NCBI RefSeq assembly: GCF_001748085.1
Contig: NZ_BBZK01000003.1
Coordinates: forward strand, 372,001 to 436,000
Length of the DNA stretch: 64,000 bases
From: Streptomyces sp. TP-A0874
GTDB lineage: Bacteria > Actinomycetota > Actinomycetes > Streptomycetales > Streptomycetaceae
Direction of reading: 5' to 3'
Part shown: piece after piece, positions 9,484 through 17,465 of the stretch
Layout: each line of letters opens with the position of its first letter
Position numbering within the stretch: the stretch's first letter is position 1
Notes under the pieces: model-generated
What the model was told of the DNA's origin: nothing
The model's database searches: none
What the model saw: the letters and a program-made list of their open reading frames with translations, nothing else
Translations under genes and position numbers: made by a program

Positions 9484-9842
9484 GGGCTGGGCTCCTGCGA
9501 GGGCGATCGGATGGGGGGCGGCCAAGGTTAAGGGGGCGGCCGGGTTCTGCGACGGTCGCCGCAGTCCGAATACGGCGTCGACTCAGGACGACCACTGACC
9601 GTATGATGCGCGCCGCCTTAAAGACAATCTTGCCTGATGGCAATCCGTCGCAAAGCACCCAAACGCGATGGGGTGATGCCCCGAAGGTGTCGCGCCGCTG
9701 GACCATCCGGTGGTGGAGGCGCGCCGCGCCCTCTCCGGGGCGCCGTTCCCGGGTCGTCCGGAGGACGGGACACCTCCACGCGGCCACGGCCCGCTGCCGT
9801 AGATTGCGCACCGGAATACCGTACGACCGAGCGAGGGCACAG
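9484..9842. other. Divergent intergenic region before proB
   Basis: This 359-base gap separates two divergently transcribed genes and must hold both promoters. It is locally AT-richer around 9596-9640. I see no convincing small gene, hairpin or complete -35/-10 pair, so no promoter is assigned. Confidence 0.5.
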
Positions 9843-10997
9843 GTGTCTGGGGCAGCAGCAGATCGGGACGAGGTCGTGGCGGCCCGCAGAATCGTGGTCA
9901 AGATCGGCTCCTCCTCGCTGACCACCGCCGCCGGCGGCCTCGACGCGGACCGGGTCGACGCCCTCGTCGACGGCCTGGCCAAGGTGCGGGCCGGCGGTCC
10001 GGGCACCGGCGGCGGACCCAAGGAGATCGTCCTGGTCTCCTCGGGCGCCATCGCCGCCGGACTCGCTCCCCTGGGCCTGCCCCGCCGCCCCCGAGACCTG
10101 GCCCGGCAGCAGGCGGCGGCGAGCGTCGGACAGGGGCTGCTCGTCGCCCGGTACACCGCCTCCTTCGCCCGCTACGGGGTACGGGTCGGCCAGGTGCTGC
10201 TCACGTCCGACGACATGAGCCGGCGCGCCCACTACCGCAACGCCTACCGGACGCTCGACCAGCTGCTCAGCATGGGAGCGCTGCCGGTGGTCAACGAGAA
10301 CGACACCGTCGCCACGGACGAGATCCGGTTCGGCGACAACGACCGGCTCGCCGCCCTCGTGGCCCACCTGGTCCGGGCCGACCTGCTGGTCCTCCTCTCC
10401 GACGTGGACGGCCTCTACGACGGGGACCCCGCGACCCCCGGCGCCTCCCGGATCCCCGAGGTCAGCGGCCCGGCCGACCTCGCCGGGGTCTCCATCGGCA
10501 GCGCCGGCCGGGCCGGGGTCGGCACCGGCGGCATGGTCACCAAGGTCGAGGCCGCCCGGATCGCCGCCGGGGCGGCCATCCCCGTGGTCCTCACCTCCGC
10601 CACCCGGGCCGTGGACGCCCTCGCCGGCCGGCCGACCGGCACGTACTTCCACCCCACCGGGCGCCGCTCCGCCAACCGACTGCTGTGGCTGGCGCACGCC
10701 TCGACCCCGCGGGGCGCCCTGGTGCTGGACGAGGGGGCGGTGCGGGCCGTGGCCGAGCGGCACAGCTCGCTGCTGCCGGCAGGTATCTCGGCGGTCGAGG
10801 GCGAGTTCACCGCCGGTGACCCGGTGGAACTGCGTGACCCGAGCGGTCGGGCGGTGGCGCGCGGCCTGGTCAACTTCGACGCCCGGGAACTCCCCAAGTT
10901 GCTCGGCCGGTCCACCAGGGACCTCGCCAGGGAACTCGGCCCGGCCTACGAGCGCGAGGTGGTCCACCGCGACGATCTGGTGCTCCTGGCACACTGA
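9843..10997 (+). CDS. proB: Glutamate 5-kinase
   Basis: First enzyme of proline synthesis: phosphorylates glutamate to glutamyl-5-phosphate in the cytoplasm. Amino acid kinase motifs are visible in order: RRIVVKIGSSSLTTA, VLVSSGAIAAGLAPLGL, VNENDTVATDEIRFGDND and LLSDVDGLYDGDP. A C-terminal PUA domain covers about the last 85 residues, as in E. coli ProB. The product is 384 residues from the GTG at 9843. A second in-frame GTG at 9876 would remove 11 residues and still keep the kinase core. proA lies 1 kb downstream on the same strand, with a small unknown gene between. Confidence 0.95.
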   Translation: MSGAAADRDEVVAARRIVVKIGSSSLTTAAGGLDADRVDALVDGLAKVRAGGPGTGGGPKEIVLVSSGAIAAGLAPLGLPRRPRDLARQQAAASVGQGLLVARYTASFARYGVRVGQVLLTSDDMSRRAHYRNAYRTLDQLLSMGALPVVNENDTVATDEIRFGDNDRLAALVAHLVRADLLVLLSDVDGLYDGDPATPGASRIPEVSGPADLAGVSIGSAGRAGVGTGGMVTKVEAARIAAGAAIPVVLTSATRAVDALAGRPTGTYFHPTGRRSANRLLWLAHASTPRGALVLDEGAVRAVAERHSSLLPAGISAVEGEFTAGDPVELRDPSGRAVARGLVNFDARELPKLLGRSTRDLARELGPAYEREVVHRDDLVLLAH

Positions 10998-11404
10998 CGG
11001 TCGACAATCGGGAGGACTTCGGCCAAAGTCCAGCCTTTCCACCGAGACCTTCGGCGAAACCGCCCCCGACGGCGCCCCGGGCTGGTCAACTCTTAGGGCG
11101 CGTCGCTCTGACCTCCGCTCCGTCACGGGACCTGGCACGCCCGCTCGCCGCGTTGCCGAACAGCCCTGGTAGCTCCGCTGCGAGGGCTTTCCGGCGCCCA
11201 GCGACACCGCGCGCACCCGGTCCCGCTCCCTGGTCCACGGAGGTCAGAGCGACGCCGAGCCACGCACGCCCCCGGGCGCGACCGTCGCCCGTTCCGGGGG
11301 TCCGGGGCCTCCTGGGGACGGCACCCTCGGGGTGCCTCCGGGCGGGCCCGGATCCGGCCGCCGGCCGGCGGGGTCAGCAGGTACGTCCAGGCAGGAGGTC
11401 GCCG
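10998..11404 (+). other. Gene-free region with several hairpins after proB
   Basis: No gene is supported in these 407 bases. They contain a small hairpin (GGACTT 11014-11019, AAGTCC 11026-11031) that may end proB transcription. Next comes a 156-bp inverted-repeat element at 11100-11255, and then a hairpin (GGCACC 11320-11325, GGTGCC 11331-11336). An AGGAGGT ribosome site at 11393-11399 serves the next gene. Confidence 0.6.
11100..11255. repeat. 156-bp element bounded by 18-bp perfect inverted repeats
   Basis: GCGTCGCTCTGACCTCCG (11100-11117) is the exact reverse complement of 11238-11255. Inside are further pairings: CGGGACC near 11125 with GGTCCCG near 11220, and AGCCCT 11162-11167 with AGGGCT 11183-11188. 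No obvious target-site duplication flanks it. It could be a structured RNA in the leader of the next gene or a small non-autonomous inverted-repeat element. Confidence 0.6.
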
Positions 11405-11878
11405 GTGAGACGAGGGAGTTCGGGCACACCACCGCGCCCGGGAGCGGGTGCGCTGAGACTGGCGAGCCCGCGGGCGGGGGAACCCGGTCCGGAACGGACC
11501 GAAGCCGAGCCGCGCCCCCACCGCGGAGACCTCGCCACTCCCCGGCTCTGGCACGTCACACTCAGTGTCGAGGGGGAGTCGAGGCCGTTGGACGAGGTCC
11601 GAGGCGGCCTCGAACAGCTCGCGCACGACCACCCCTTCCTGCTGACCAGCCGGTACGCCGCGGACCACGCCGAGATCCGCTACTGGGAGGAAGCCCGCAC
11701 CCTGCACGACGCCGCGGCGGTGGCGCTGCGGCTCTGGGGAGAGCACCGGGGCACCGCCGGGCTGCCGCCCTGGGAGATCGTCGGCCTGGAGGTCATCGAC
11801 CGGGAGACCTATCGCCGGCGCTTCGCCGACGGCCGTCCGGCCCCGCCGGCCGCCCCGATCGGGGTGCACCCTCTTTGA
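11405..11878 (+). CDS. Conserved hypothetical protein between proB and proA
   Basis: A 157-residue product with a low-complexity Pro/Gly/Arg-rich N-terminus and a compact C-terminal domain of about 105 residues. That domain starts [13 protein letters not shown] and includes [33 protein letters not shown] and [17 protein letters not shown]. The GTG at 11405 is the best start because a near-perfect AGGAGGT lies five bases before it. The frame extends upstream to 11153, but that part has no coding character. I recognise the C-terminal domain as a streptomycete conserved protein of unknown function, which tends to sit beside proA. No function is assigned. Confidence 0.75.
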   Translation: MRRGSSGTPPRPGAGALRLASPRAGEPGPERTEAEPRPHRGDLATPRLWHVTLSVEGESRPLDEVRGGLEQLAHDHPFLLTSRYAADHAEIRYWEEARTLHDAAAVALRLWGEHRGTAGLPPWEIVGLEVIDRETYRRRFADGRPAPPAAPIGVHPL

Positions 11879-11940
11879 CCAGGCGTTCCACGGCCGGCCG
11901 ACCGAGGCGTTCCGTCGTCCGGTGACCAGGCGCTCCACCG
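11877..11940 (+). repeat. Three imperfect copies of GACCAGGCGTTCCACGG
   Basis: Related 17-base units start at 11877, 11900 and 11924, a period of about 23-24 bases, just after the stop codon of the small gene and before proA. Copies differ by a few bases. The role is unknown, and chance in a GC-biased background is possible. Confidence 0.4.
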
Positions 11941-12034
11941 CCTGTCGGTGCCCCGGGAGGGAGCACGGGGCCGCGACCGGCCGGGCGGCCGTCTCGCAGT
12001 GCGGATGTGCGGCCGTTCCACCCCCTGCGCTCAG

Positions 12035-12047
12035 TAGGCTGGCAGGT
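12035..12047 (+). promoter_or_regulatory. -10 element for a leaderless proA transcript
   Basis: TAGGCT at 12035-12040 is followed by seven bases and then the proA ATG, the spacing of leaderless streptomycete mRNAs. No good ribosome site precedes the start. A matching -35 is not evident. Confidence 0.55.
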
Positions 12048-13355
12048 ATGAGCAGCAGCGTTTTCCCCTCGCCCCTGGCCGATCCCACACCGCAGTCGCC
12101 GGTCATCCGGGCCGCCTACCGGGCTCGGGCGGCCGCCGCCGACCTCGCCCCGCTGCCGCGGGCGGTCAAGGACGACGCCCTGCGGGCGATCGCGGACGCC
12201 CTCGAGGTGCGGACCAAGGAGATCGTCGAAGCCAACGCGGAGGACGCCCGGCGGGCCAGGGAAGCCGGCACCTCGGAGGCGATCATCGACCGGCTCACCC
12301 TCACCCCCGAGCGGGTCCGCGCCATCGCCTCCGATGTGCGCGACGTGGCGGCGCTGCCCGACCCGGTGGGCGAGGTGGTCCGCGGTGCCACCCTGCCGAA
12401 CGGCATGGACCTCCGCCAGGTGCGGGTGCCGCTGGGGGTGATCGGCATCATCTACGAGGCGCGGCCCAACGTCACCGTGGACGCGGCGGCGCTCTGCCTG
12501 AAGTCCGGGAACGCGGTGCTGCTGCGCGGTTCCTCCTCGGCGTACACCTCCAACGAGGCCCTGGTCACCGTGGTCCGCGACGCCGTCGGCGGCGCGGGGC
12601 TGCCCGCCGACGCGGTGCAGCTCGTGCCCGGGGAGAGCCGGGAGTCGGTCCGGGAGCTGATGCGCGCCCGGGGCATGGTGGACGTGCTGATCCCGCGCGG
12701 GGGCGCTTCGCTGATCAACACCGTCGTAGAGGAGTCCACGGTCCCGGTGATCGAGACCGGTACCGGGAACTGCCACGTCTACGTGGACGCCGACGCCGAT
12801 CTCGACATGGCCGTGGAGATCCTGGTCAACTCCAAGACCCAGCGGCCCAGTGTGTGCAACGCGGCCGAGTCGCTCCTGATCCACCAGGACATCGCCGAGC
12901 GGTTCCTGCCCCGCGCTCTGGCCGCCCTGGCCGAGGCCGGAGTCACCGTGCACGGCGACGAGCGGGTGGTGGAACTGGCCGGGGAGGCCGGCGGCGGGGC
13001 GACCGTGGTGCCGGCCACCGTCGAGGACTGGGAGACCGAGTACCTCTCATACGACATCGCCGTGGCCATCGTCGACTCCCTTGAGGCGGCGGTCGCGCAC
13101 ATCCGGCTCTGGTCCTCCGGCCACACCGAGGCGATCGTCACCTCCTCACAGGCGGCCGCCCGGCGTTTCACCCGACTGGTGGATGCGACCACGGTCGCGG
13201 TGAACGCCTCGACCCGGTTCACCGACGGCGGCCAGTTCGGCTTCGGAGCCGAGATCGGCATCTCCACCCAGAAGCTGCACGCACGGGGACCGATGGGCCT
13301 GCCGGAGCTGACCTCGACCAAGTACGTCGTGACCGGGGACGGCCACGTCCGCTGA
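12048..13355 (+). CDS. proA: Glutamate-5-semialdehyde dehydrogenase (gamma-glutamyl phosphate reductase)
   Basis: Second step of proline synthesis: NADPH-dependent reduction of glutamyl-5-phosphate to the semialdehyde. The 435-residue protein has the aldehyde-dehydrogenase fold. The catalytic cysteine lies in PSVCNAAES (Cys270). Family segments [20 protein letters not shown] and [17 protein letters not shown] are present. The end matches the ProA C-terminus ([16 protein letters not shown]). The ATG at 12048 is supported by family alignment ([19 protein letters not shown]) and by the -10 element directly before it. The longer frame from 11922 is not used. Confidence 0.96.
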   Translation: MSSSVFPSPLADPTPQSPVIRAAYRARAAAADLAPLPRAVKDDALRAIADALEVRTKEIVEANAEDARRAREAGTSEAIIDRLTLTPERVRAIASDVRDVAALPDPVGEVVRGATLPNGMDLRQVRVPLGVIGIIYEARPNVTVDAAALCLKSGNAVLLRGSSSAYTSNEALVTVVRDAVGGAGLPADAVQLVPGESRESVRELMRARGMVDVLIPRGGASLINTVVEESTVPVIETGTGNCHVYVDADADLDMAVEILVNSKTQRPSVCNAAESLLIHQDIAERFLPRALAALAEAGVTVHGDERVVELAGEAGGGATVVPATVEDWETEYLSYDIAVAIVDSLEAAVAHIRLWSSGHTEAIVTSSQAAARRFTRLVDATTVAVNASTRFTDGGQFGFGAEIGISTQKLHARGPMGLPELTSTKYVVTGDGHVR

Positions 13356-13420
13356 GCCGACCGCCGGCCGATTTCGGTCTCTCCCTGCCCAAAAGGGCGT
13401 TACCGCCGTACCCTGGACGG

Positions 13421-14035
13421 GTGCCGGACGACGTGGGGGACAAGCCGTTCAAGGACGGTGAGGATCCCCGGGAGCATGGCCACGGAGCAGCGGACGAGGA
13501 GTTCGCCTCCGTGGTGTTCGACGAGGCGTTCGTACGGTCCGCCCGGATCCACGAACCGACGGCCGTGGAACGGATGCTGGCGGCCGCCGAGGCCCGGGCC
13601 GAGGCGGAGGCCACGGCCCGGGGCGGCGGCGCCGCGGGCCCGTCCGAGGACGACTTCCCGGAGGACGTGTACGGGCCGTTCGGCGCCGAGCCGGGGATGG
13701 CGTACGGGGAGTCGGGCTCAGAGGAGGACGGCCCCTACGGCCCCTACGGCGGCGCCTTCCGGCCCTATCGGGGCCAGGTCCGCTGGCACCGGCCGGTCGC
13801 CTGGGTGCTGGCGCTGGTGATGGGCATCGGGATGATCGCGCTGGCCTTCGCCGCCATCTACCGCGACGACACCGACAGCCGGCGGAACCCGGATCCGCCG
13901 CCGGCCAGCAGCGATGTCGACGGTCGGAGCGCCGACCGCTCGGCGGGAACGCCACGACGGCCGGGCAGCGGGCCGGCGGACGTCGCGGGCGGGCCGGAGG
14001 CGGTGCCTTCCGTACCGGCCGCGGTCGGGCACTGA
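13421..14035 (+). CDS. Single-pass membrane protein with SVVFDExF motif (short paralogue)
   Basis: A 204-residue protein. Residues 26-45 carry EEFASVVFDEAFVRSAR, shared with the next gene. A single membrane segment spans about 126-147 (VAWVLALVMGIGMIALAF). Between them is a Gly/Tyr/Asp-rich stretch, and the extracellular tail is only about 55 low-complexity residues. The GTG at 13421 lies six bases after TACCCT, so the mRNA is probably leaderless. It sits directly after proA and before its longer paralogue. Streptomycete relatives in this neighbourhood have been linked to spore-wall synthesis, but I assign only a cytoplasmic-tail membrane adaptor as inference. Confidence 0.75.
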   Translation: MPDDVGDKPFKDGEDPREHGHGAADEEFASVVFDEAFVRSARIHEPTAVERMLAAAEARAEAEATARGGGAAGPSEDDFPEDVYGPFGAEPGMAYGESGSEEDGPYGPYGGAFRPYRGQVRWHRPVAWVLALVMGIGMIALAFAAIYRDDTDSRRNPDPPPASSDVDGRSADRSAGTPRRPGSGPADVAGGPEAVPSVPAAVGH

Positions 14036-14182
14036 CGGTCCGTGGGGTCGGTAGAGCGCCATGGCACTCCCCTCCGGCGTTCCCTCTGATGGAGCACGAG
14101 TCGGGGCAAAACCGGGCCGTGGTTTGAAACTTGTCGCGAATGGGCGCGTTTAGCGGAGCCGTCCGCGGCCTACTCTCTGGGT

Positions 14183-15262
14183 ATGACGGGGTCTGGCGAC
14201 CCTCCCGAAGGGGCGCCCGAGGGCGCTCCCGGGGGCGGCGACGAGGAGTACCGATCCGTCGTCTTCGACGAATCGTTCATCCGGGCTGCCCGGCTCCAGG
14301 AGTTCTCCGCGCAGGAACGGGTGGAGGACCGCACACCGGCCGTCCGCAGCCGCCGGTCCTGGGCCCGGCGAGGCGGCTCACGGCAGGTCATGGTGCTGGC
14401 GGTGCTGATCACCCTGGCCTTCGCCACCGCCGTCTACCTGGGTGTGCGCGGCCCCGTCCAGCGGCCGGTGGCGGTGGTTCCGGAACCCCTGCGGGCCACC
14501 GTGATACCGCTCGCCCCGCGTGGCGCGGTGCCCGGAGGGAAGCCCCAGACGCTCTTCGAGCACAGCCCGGCCGCGCAGTTCCGGGTCGGGGCGGAAGGGG
14601 TCACCCTGCCCTCCGCGGGTTCCACCGAGCACTTCTCCGACAGCCAGGTGCTCTCGGCGCTCGACACGGCCAAGGAGTACATCGTCCGCTCGGCCCTGGA
14701 CCCGGCCGTGCTCACCGGGAAGGCCGTACGGCCGGTGCGGCTGCTGCTCGACCCGGCCCAGGTGGACCAGTACGACCGCAGCATGGAGAGGCCGGTGGAC
14801 GACGGGCGCCACCCGGCGACCGGCTGGCTGGTCCGTTTCGACCCGGCGAAGGTCGTGCTGGCCGACCCGCAGGTCCGGGTGGAGGGCACGCTCTCCGTGT
14901 CCGAGGTGGCGCCGGACCAGTTGGAGGTCGTCAGCGACCACACGTTCGTCTACGCGCTGCGCCGAGTGGGCAAGACCGAGCCGGCCGACCGGGCCTCGCT
15001 CTTCACCGTCCGCCGGGAGCTGCGGTTCCGACTGGACCGCGGCGACCTGCGCGACCACCATGTCGAGCTCCGGCAGAGCCATCTGGAGGCCGGTCCGATG
15101 GACTGCTCCGCCAAGATGGCCGAGTACCTCCGCCCGCTGCTGGCCGGTGAACGGGCCGGGACGACCGGGCCCGCCGGTACCGACCCCTACACCTCGAACG
15201 CCCCGACCACCTCGCTCTGCGGGGTGCTGGCGGGCCGGGCGCAGCCCAGCCCGCCCCGTTGA
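14183..15262 (+). CDS. Single-pass membrane protein with SVVFDExF motif and extracytoplasmic domain
   Basis: A 359-residue protein. Residues 21-40 carry EEYRSVVFDESFIRAARLQE, the motif of the preceding gene. A membrane segment spans 69-88 (VMVLAVLITLAFATAVYLGV). A large outside domain of about 260 residues follows, with two cysteines near its C-terminus (GPMDCSAKMA, TSLCGVL) that could form a disulphide. ATG 14183 follows TACTCT by six bases, indicating a leaderless transcript. The gene converges on the M48 protease gene with only five bases between stop codons. Function is unknown. Membership of an envelope or sporulation complex is inferred from context. Confidence 0.78.
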   Translation: MTGSGDPPEGAPEGAPGGGDEEYRSVVFDESFIRAARLQEFSAQERVEDRTPAVRSRRSWARRGGSRQVMVLAVLITLAFATAVYLGVRGPVQRPVAVVPEPLRATVIPLAPRGAVPGGKPQTLFEHSPAAQFRVGAEGVTLPSAGSTEHFSDSQVLSALDTAKEYIVRSALDPAVLTGKAVRPVRLLLDPAQVDQYDRSMERPVDDGRHPATGWLVRFDPAKVVLADPQVRVEGTLSVSEVAPDQLEVVSDHTFVYALRRVGKTEPADRASLFTVRRELRFRLDRGDLRDHHVELRQSHLEAGPMDCSAKMAEYLRPLLAGERAGTTGPAGTDPYTSNAPTTSLCGVLAGRAQPSPPR

Positions 15263-15267
15263 ACCAC

Positions 15268-16359
15268 TCAGGCGCCGCTGCCGCCGGAAGGCGTCGGCCC
15301 CGGCTCGTCCCCGCCGTCCCGGCCGGTGGCCGGGCCCGTCGGCCCGGTGAACTTGTCCCGGAGCTTGCTGCCGAGGTCGCCCGCCCCTCCGGCGATGTCC
15401 CGGACCAGCCCCATCAGCGGGTCCTTGCTGTTGCGCACGGTCTCGGCGTAGTGGCTGGCCGACTCCTTGAAGGAGTCGCTGACCGAGGTGGACCCGTCCT
15501 CGTCGCGGCGCGGGTAGTCGCCGTCCAGGATCCGCTGGTAGTCCCCGCCGTCGGCCCACTTCTTCAGCTCCGCGGCGCGGACCGTCGCGAAAGGGTGGGA
15601 GCGGGGCAGTACGTTCAGGATCTTCAGCACCGAGTCGCGCAGGTCACCGCTGGCCTCGTACTCCTCAGCCTGGGCGAGGAAGGCGTCGACGTTCATCTCG
15701 TGCAGGTGGTTGCCGCCGGCGAGTTTCATCAGCCCCCGCATGGAGGCCTGGAGGTCCTGCCCGACCAGCAGCCCCGCGCGGTCCGCGGAGAGCTCCGACT
15801 TGCGGAACCACTCGCGCAACGCGGTGGTGAGCGCCATGATCGCGACACTCCCGAGCGGGATCCAGGCGACGCGGACCGCGAGCCCGGTGAAGAAGAGCAG
15901 TATCGTCCGGTAGACCGCGTGGCCGGAGAGGGCGTGGCCCACCTCGTGGCCGATCACCGCCCGCATCTCCTCCTCGTCCAGCAACTCGATCAGACCGGTG
16001 CTGAGGACGATGATCGGCTCGTCCAGGCCGATGCACATGGCGTTGGGCTGCGGGTCCTGCTTGACGTACATCTGCGGGACCTTCTTCAGGTCCAGGATGT
16101 AACAGGCGTCCAGCAGCATGGTGTTGAGGTACGCGAACTGCTGGTCCCCCACCCGTACCGAGTCGGAGAGGAACAGCAACCGCAGACTCCGCTCCGGCAG
16201 CAGCCCGCTCAGCGCCTTGAAGGCGGTGTCGAAACCGCTCAACTTGCGGAGTGCCACCAGTGCCGAACGGTCCGCCGGATGCTCGTAGGCCCGGGAGGAG
16301 ATCCCCGGGAAACGCTCGCGGTTCCGGCTCGGGACGTTCTCCCGGCTGTTCTCGGTCAT
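15268..16359 (-). CDS. M48 family zinc metallopeptidase (HtpX-like)
   Basis: A 363-residue membrane-associated protease. The zinc motif HEVGH is at 138-142, and the third ligand is expected in ELSADRAG (189-196). Hydrophobic segments between them (TILLFFTGLAVRVAWIPLGSV) suggest membrane insertion. The C-terminal tail is Gly/Pro/Asp-rich and probably disordered. The family degrades damaged or misfolded membrane proteins. It is the only minus-strand gene in the 13-20 kb block. The start ATG at 16359 gives MTENSRENVPSRNRERFPG, as in streptomycete relatives. Confidence 0.9.
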   Translation of the reverse strand: MTENSRENVPSRNRERFPGISSRAYEHPADRSALVALRKLSGFDTAFKALSGLLPERSLRLLFLSDSVRVGDQQFAYLNTMLLDACYILDLKKVPQMYVKQDPQPNAMCIGLDEPIIVLSTGLIELLDEEEMRAVIGHEVGHALSGHAVYRTILLFFTGLAVRVAWIPLGSVAIMALTTALREWFRKSELSADRAGLLVGQDLQASMRGLMKLAGGNHLHEMNVDAFLAQAEEYEASGDLRDSVLKILNVLPRSHPFATVRAAELKKWADGGDYQRILDGDYPRRDEDGSTSVSDSFKESASHYAETVRNSKDPLMGLVRDIAGGAGDLGSKLRDKFTGPTGPATGRDGGDEPGPTPSGGSGA

Positions 16360-16600
16360 GTTCTGCGACCCCCTAGTCGGCCCGGTTGTGGCCCCAACCG
16401 CGTGGCGGCTCCCACCCTATGCGGTGCCTCCGACAAAGGCCCGTGTGATGCCCCTGGTGAACAGCGAGGACGGTGGGGTGGTGGGGCAAGACATAGGACG
16501 TCCAGAGTCCCGCGTGAGGTTGCGAAGCGGCCCCGCTTACGATGATGGCGCCCAGCGTCCTTTCCCGACGACAACGACAACCTGGATAGGTCTGCCGACG

Positions 16601-16765
16601 ATGACTCTCCCCAGCTCCGTCCATTCCCTGGTCGTGCTCGCCGCCGAGGGCGGCGAGCACAGTGATCACGACCCGAGCCTCAACCCCCTCCTGACCGGGG
16701 GCGGCGTGCTGTTCGTGCTCCTGTTGCTGCTCTGGATCATCACTCGCTTCAACCGGGACCGATGA
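16601..16765 (+). CDS. Small single-pass membrane protein (54 aa)
   Basis: The 54-residue product reads [20 protein letters not shown], then an acidic/His stretch, then one strong membrane segment ([18 protein letters not shown]) and a short basic end (NRDR). The basic end suggests an N-out, C-in orientation. It is placed 43 bases before nadD on the same strand. The frame is open upstream to 16358, but that part is not protein-like. A conserved small protein at this place is known in streptomycetes. No function is known. Confidence 0.65.
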   Translation: MTLPSSVHSLVVLAAEGGEHSDHDPSLNPLLTGGGVLFVLLLLLWIITRFNRDR

Positions 16766-16808
16766 GCCGGGGGCGGGCCTCCGGGCCGGGCCAGTAGGCT
16801 CTGAACGC

Positions 16809-17432
16809 ATGGGAACGCAGGAAGGGGCCTCGAGCGGGCCAACGAAGCGTCGGCTGGGTGTGATGGGCGGGACGTTCGACCCCATCCACCACGGCCACCT
16901 CGTGGCCGCGAGCGAGGTCGCGGCGCAGTTCCACCTCGACGAGGTGGTGTTCGTGCCGACCGGGCAGCCGTGGCAGAAGAGCCACAAACAGGTCTCGCCG
17001 GCCGAGGACCGGTATCTGATGACGGTCATCGCGACCGCCTCCAACCCGCAGTTCTCGGTGAGCCGCACCGACATCGACCGGGGCGGCCGGACGTACACCA
17101 TCGACACCCTCCGGGACCTGCACGCGGAGAACGACGACACCGACCTCTTCTTCATCACCGGTGCCGACGCCCTCTCGCAGATCCTGGGTTGGCGTGACGC
17201 GGGCGAACTGTTCTCGCTGGCCCACTTCATCGGAGTGACCCGACCGGGCCACGTCCTCTCCGACGCCGGACTGCCCGATGGCGGGGTCTCCCTGGTCGAG
17301 GTGCCCGCTCTCGCCATCTCCTCGACGGACTGCCGGGCACGGGTCGGGGCGGGGGAACCGGTCTGGTACCTGGTGCCGGACGGGGTGGTGCGCTACATCG
17401 ACAAGCGAGGGCTGTACCGGCACAACCGCTAG
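16809..17432 (+). CDS. nadD: Nicotinate-nucleotide adenylyltransferase
   Basis: Converts nicotinate mononucleotide and ATP to deamido-NAD in NAD synthesis. The nucleotidyltransferase motif [11 protein letters not shown] (residues 20-30) and the ISSTDCR motif near the C-terminus are present. The length is 207 residues. ATG 16809 lies eight bases after TAGGCT (16795-16800), suggesting a leaderless or nearly leaderless mRNA. The LCP gene starts 33 bases after the stop, so nadD, the LCP gene and perhaps rsfS may be cotranscribed, as in other actinomycetes. Confidence 0.95.
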   Translation: MGTQEGASSGPTKRRLGVMGGTFDPIHHGHLVAASEVAAQFHLDEVVFVPTGQPWQKSHKQVSPAEDRYLMTVIATASNPQFSVSRTDIDRGGRTYTIDTLRDLHAENDDTDLFFITGADALSQILGWRDAGELFSLAHFIGVTRPGHVLSDAGLPDGGVSLVEVPALAISSTDCRARVGAGEPVWYLVPDGVVRYIDKRGLYRHNR

Positions 17433-17465
17433 TCCTGCCGGAACACCCGTGGGGAAGGGGCACTG

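Noticed and set aside
8567-10156. 529-codon minus-strand frame across the proB start
   Set aside because: It overlaps the transferase gene in another frame and proB antisense. The product is Arg/Pro-rich without motifs.
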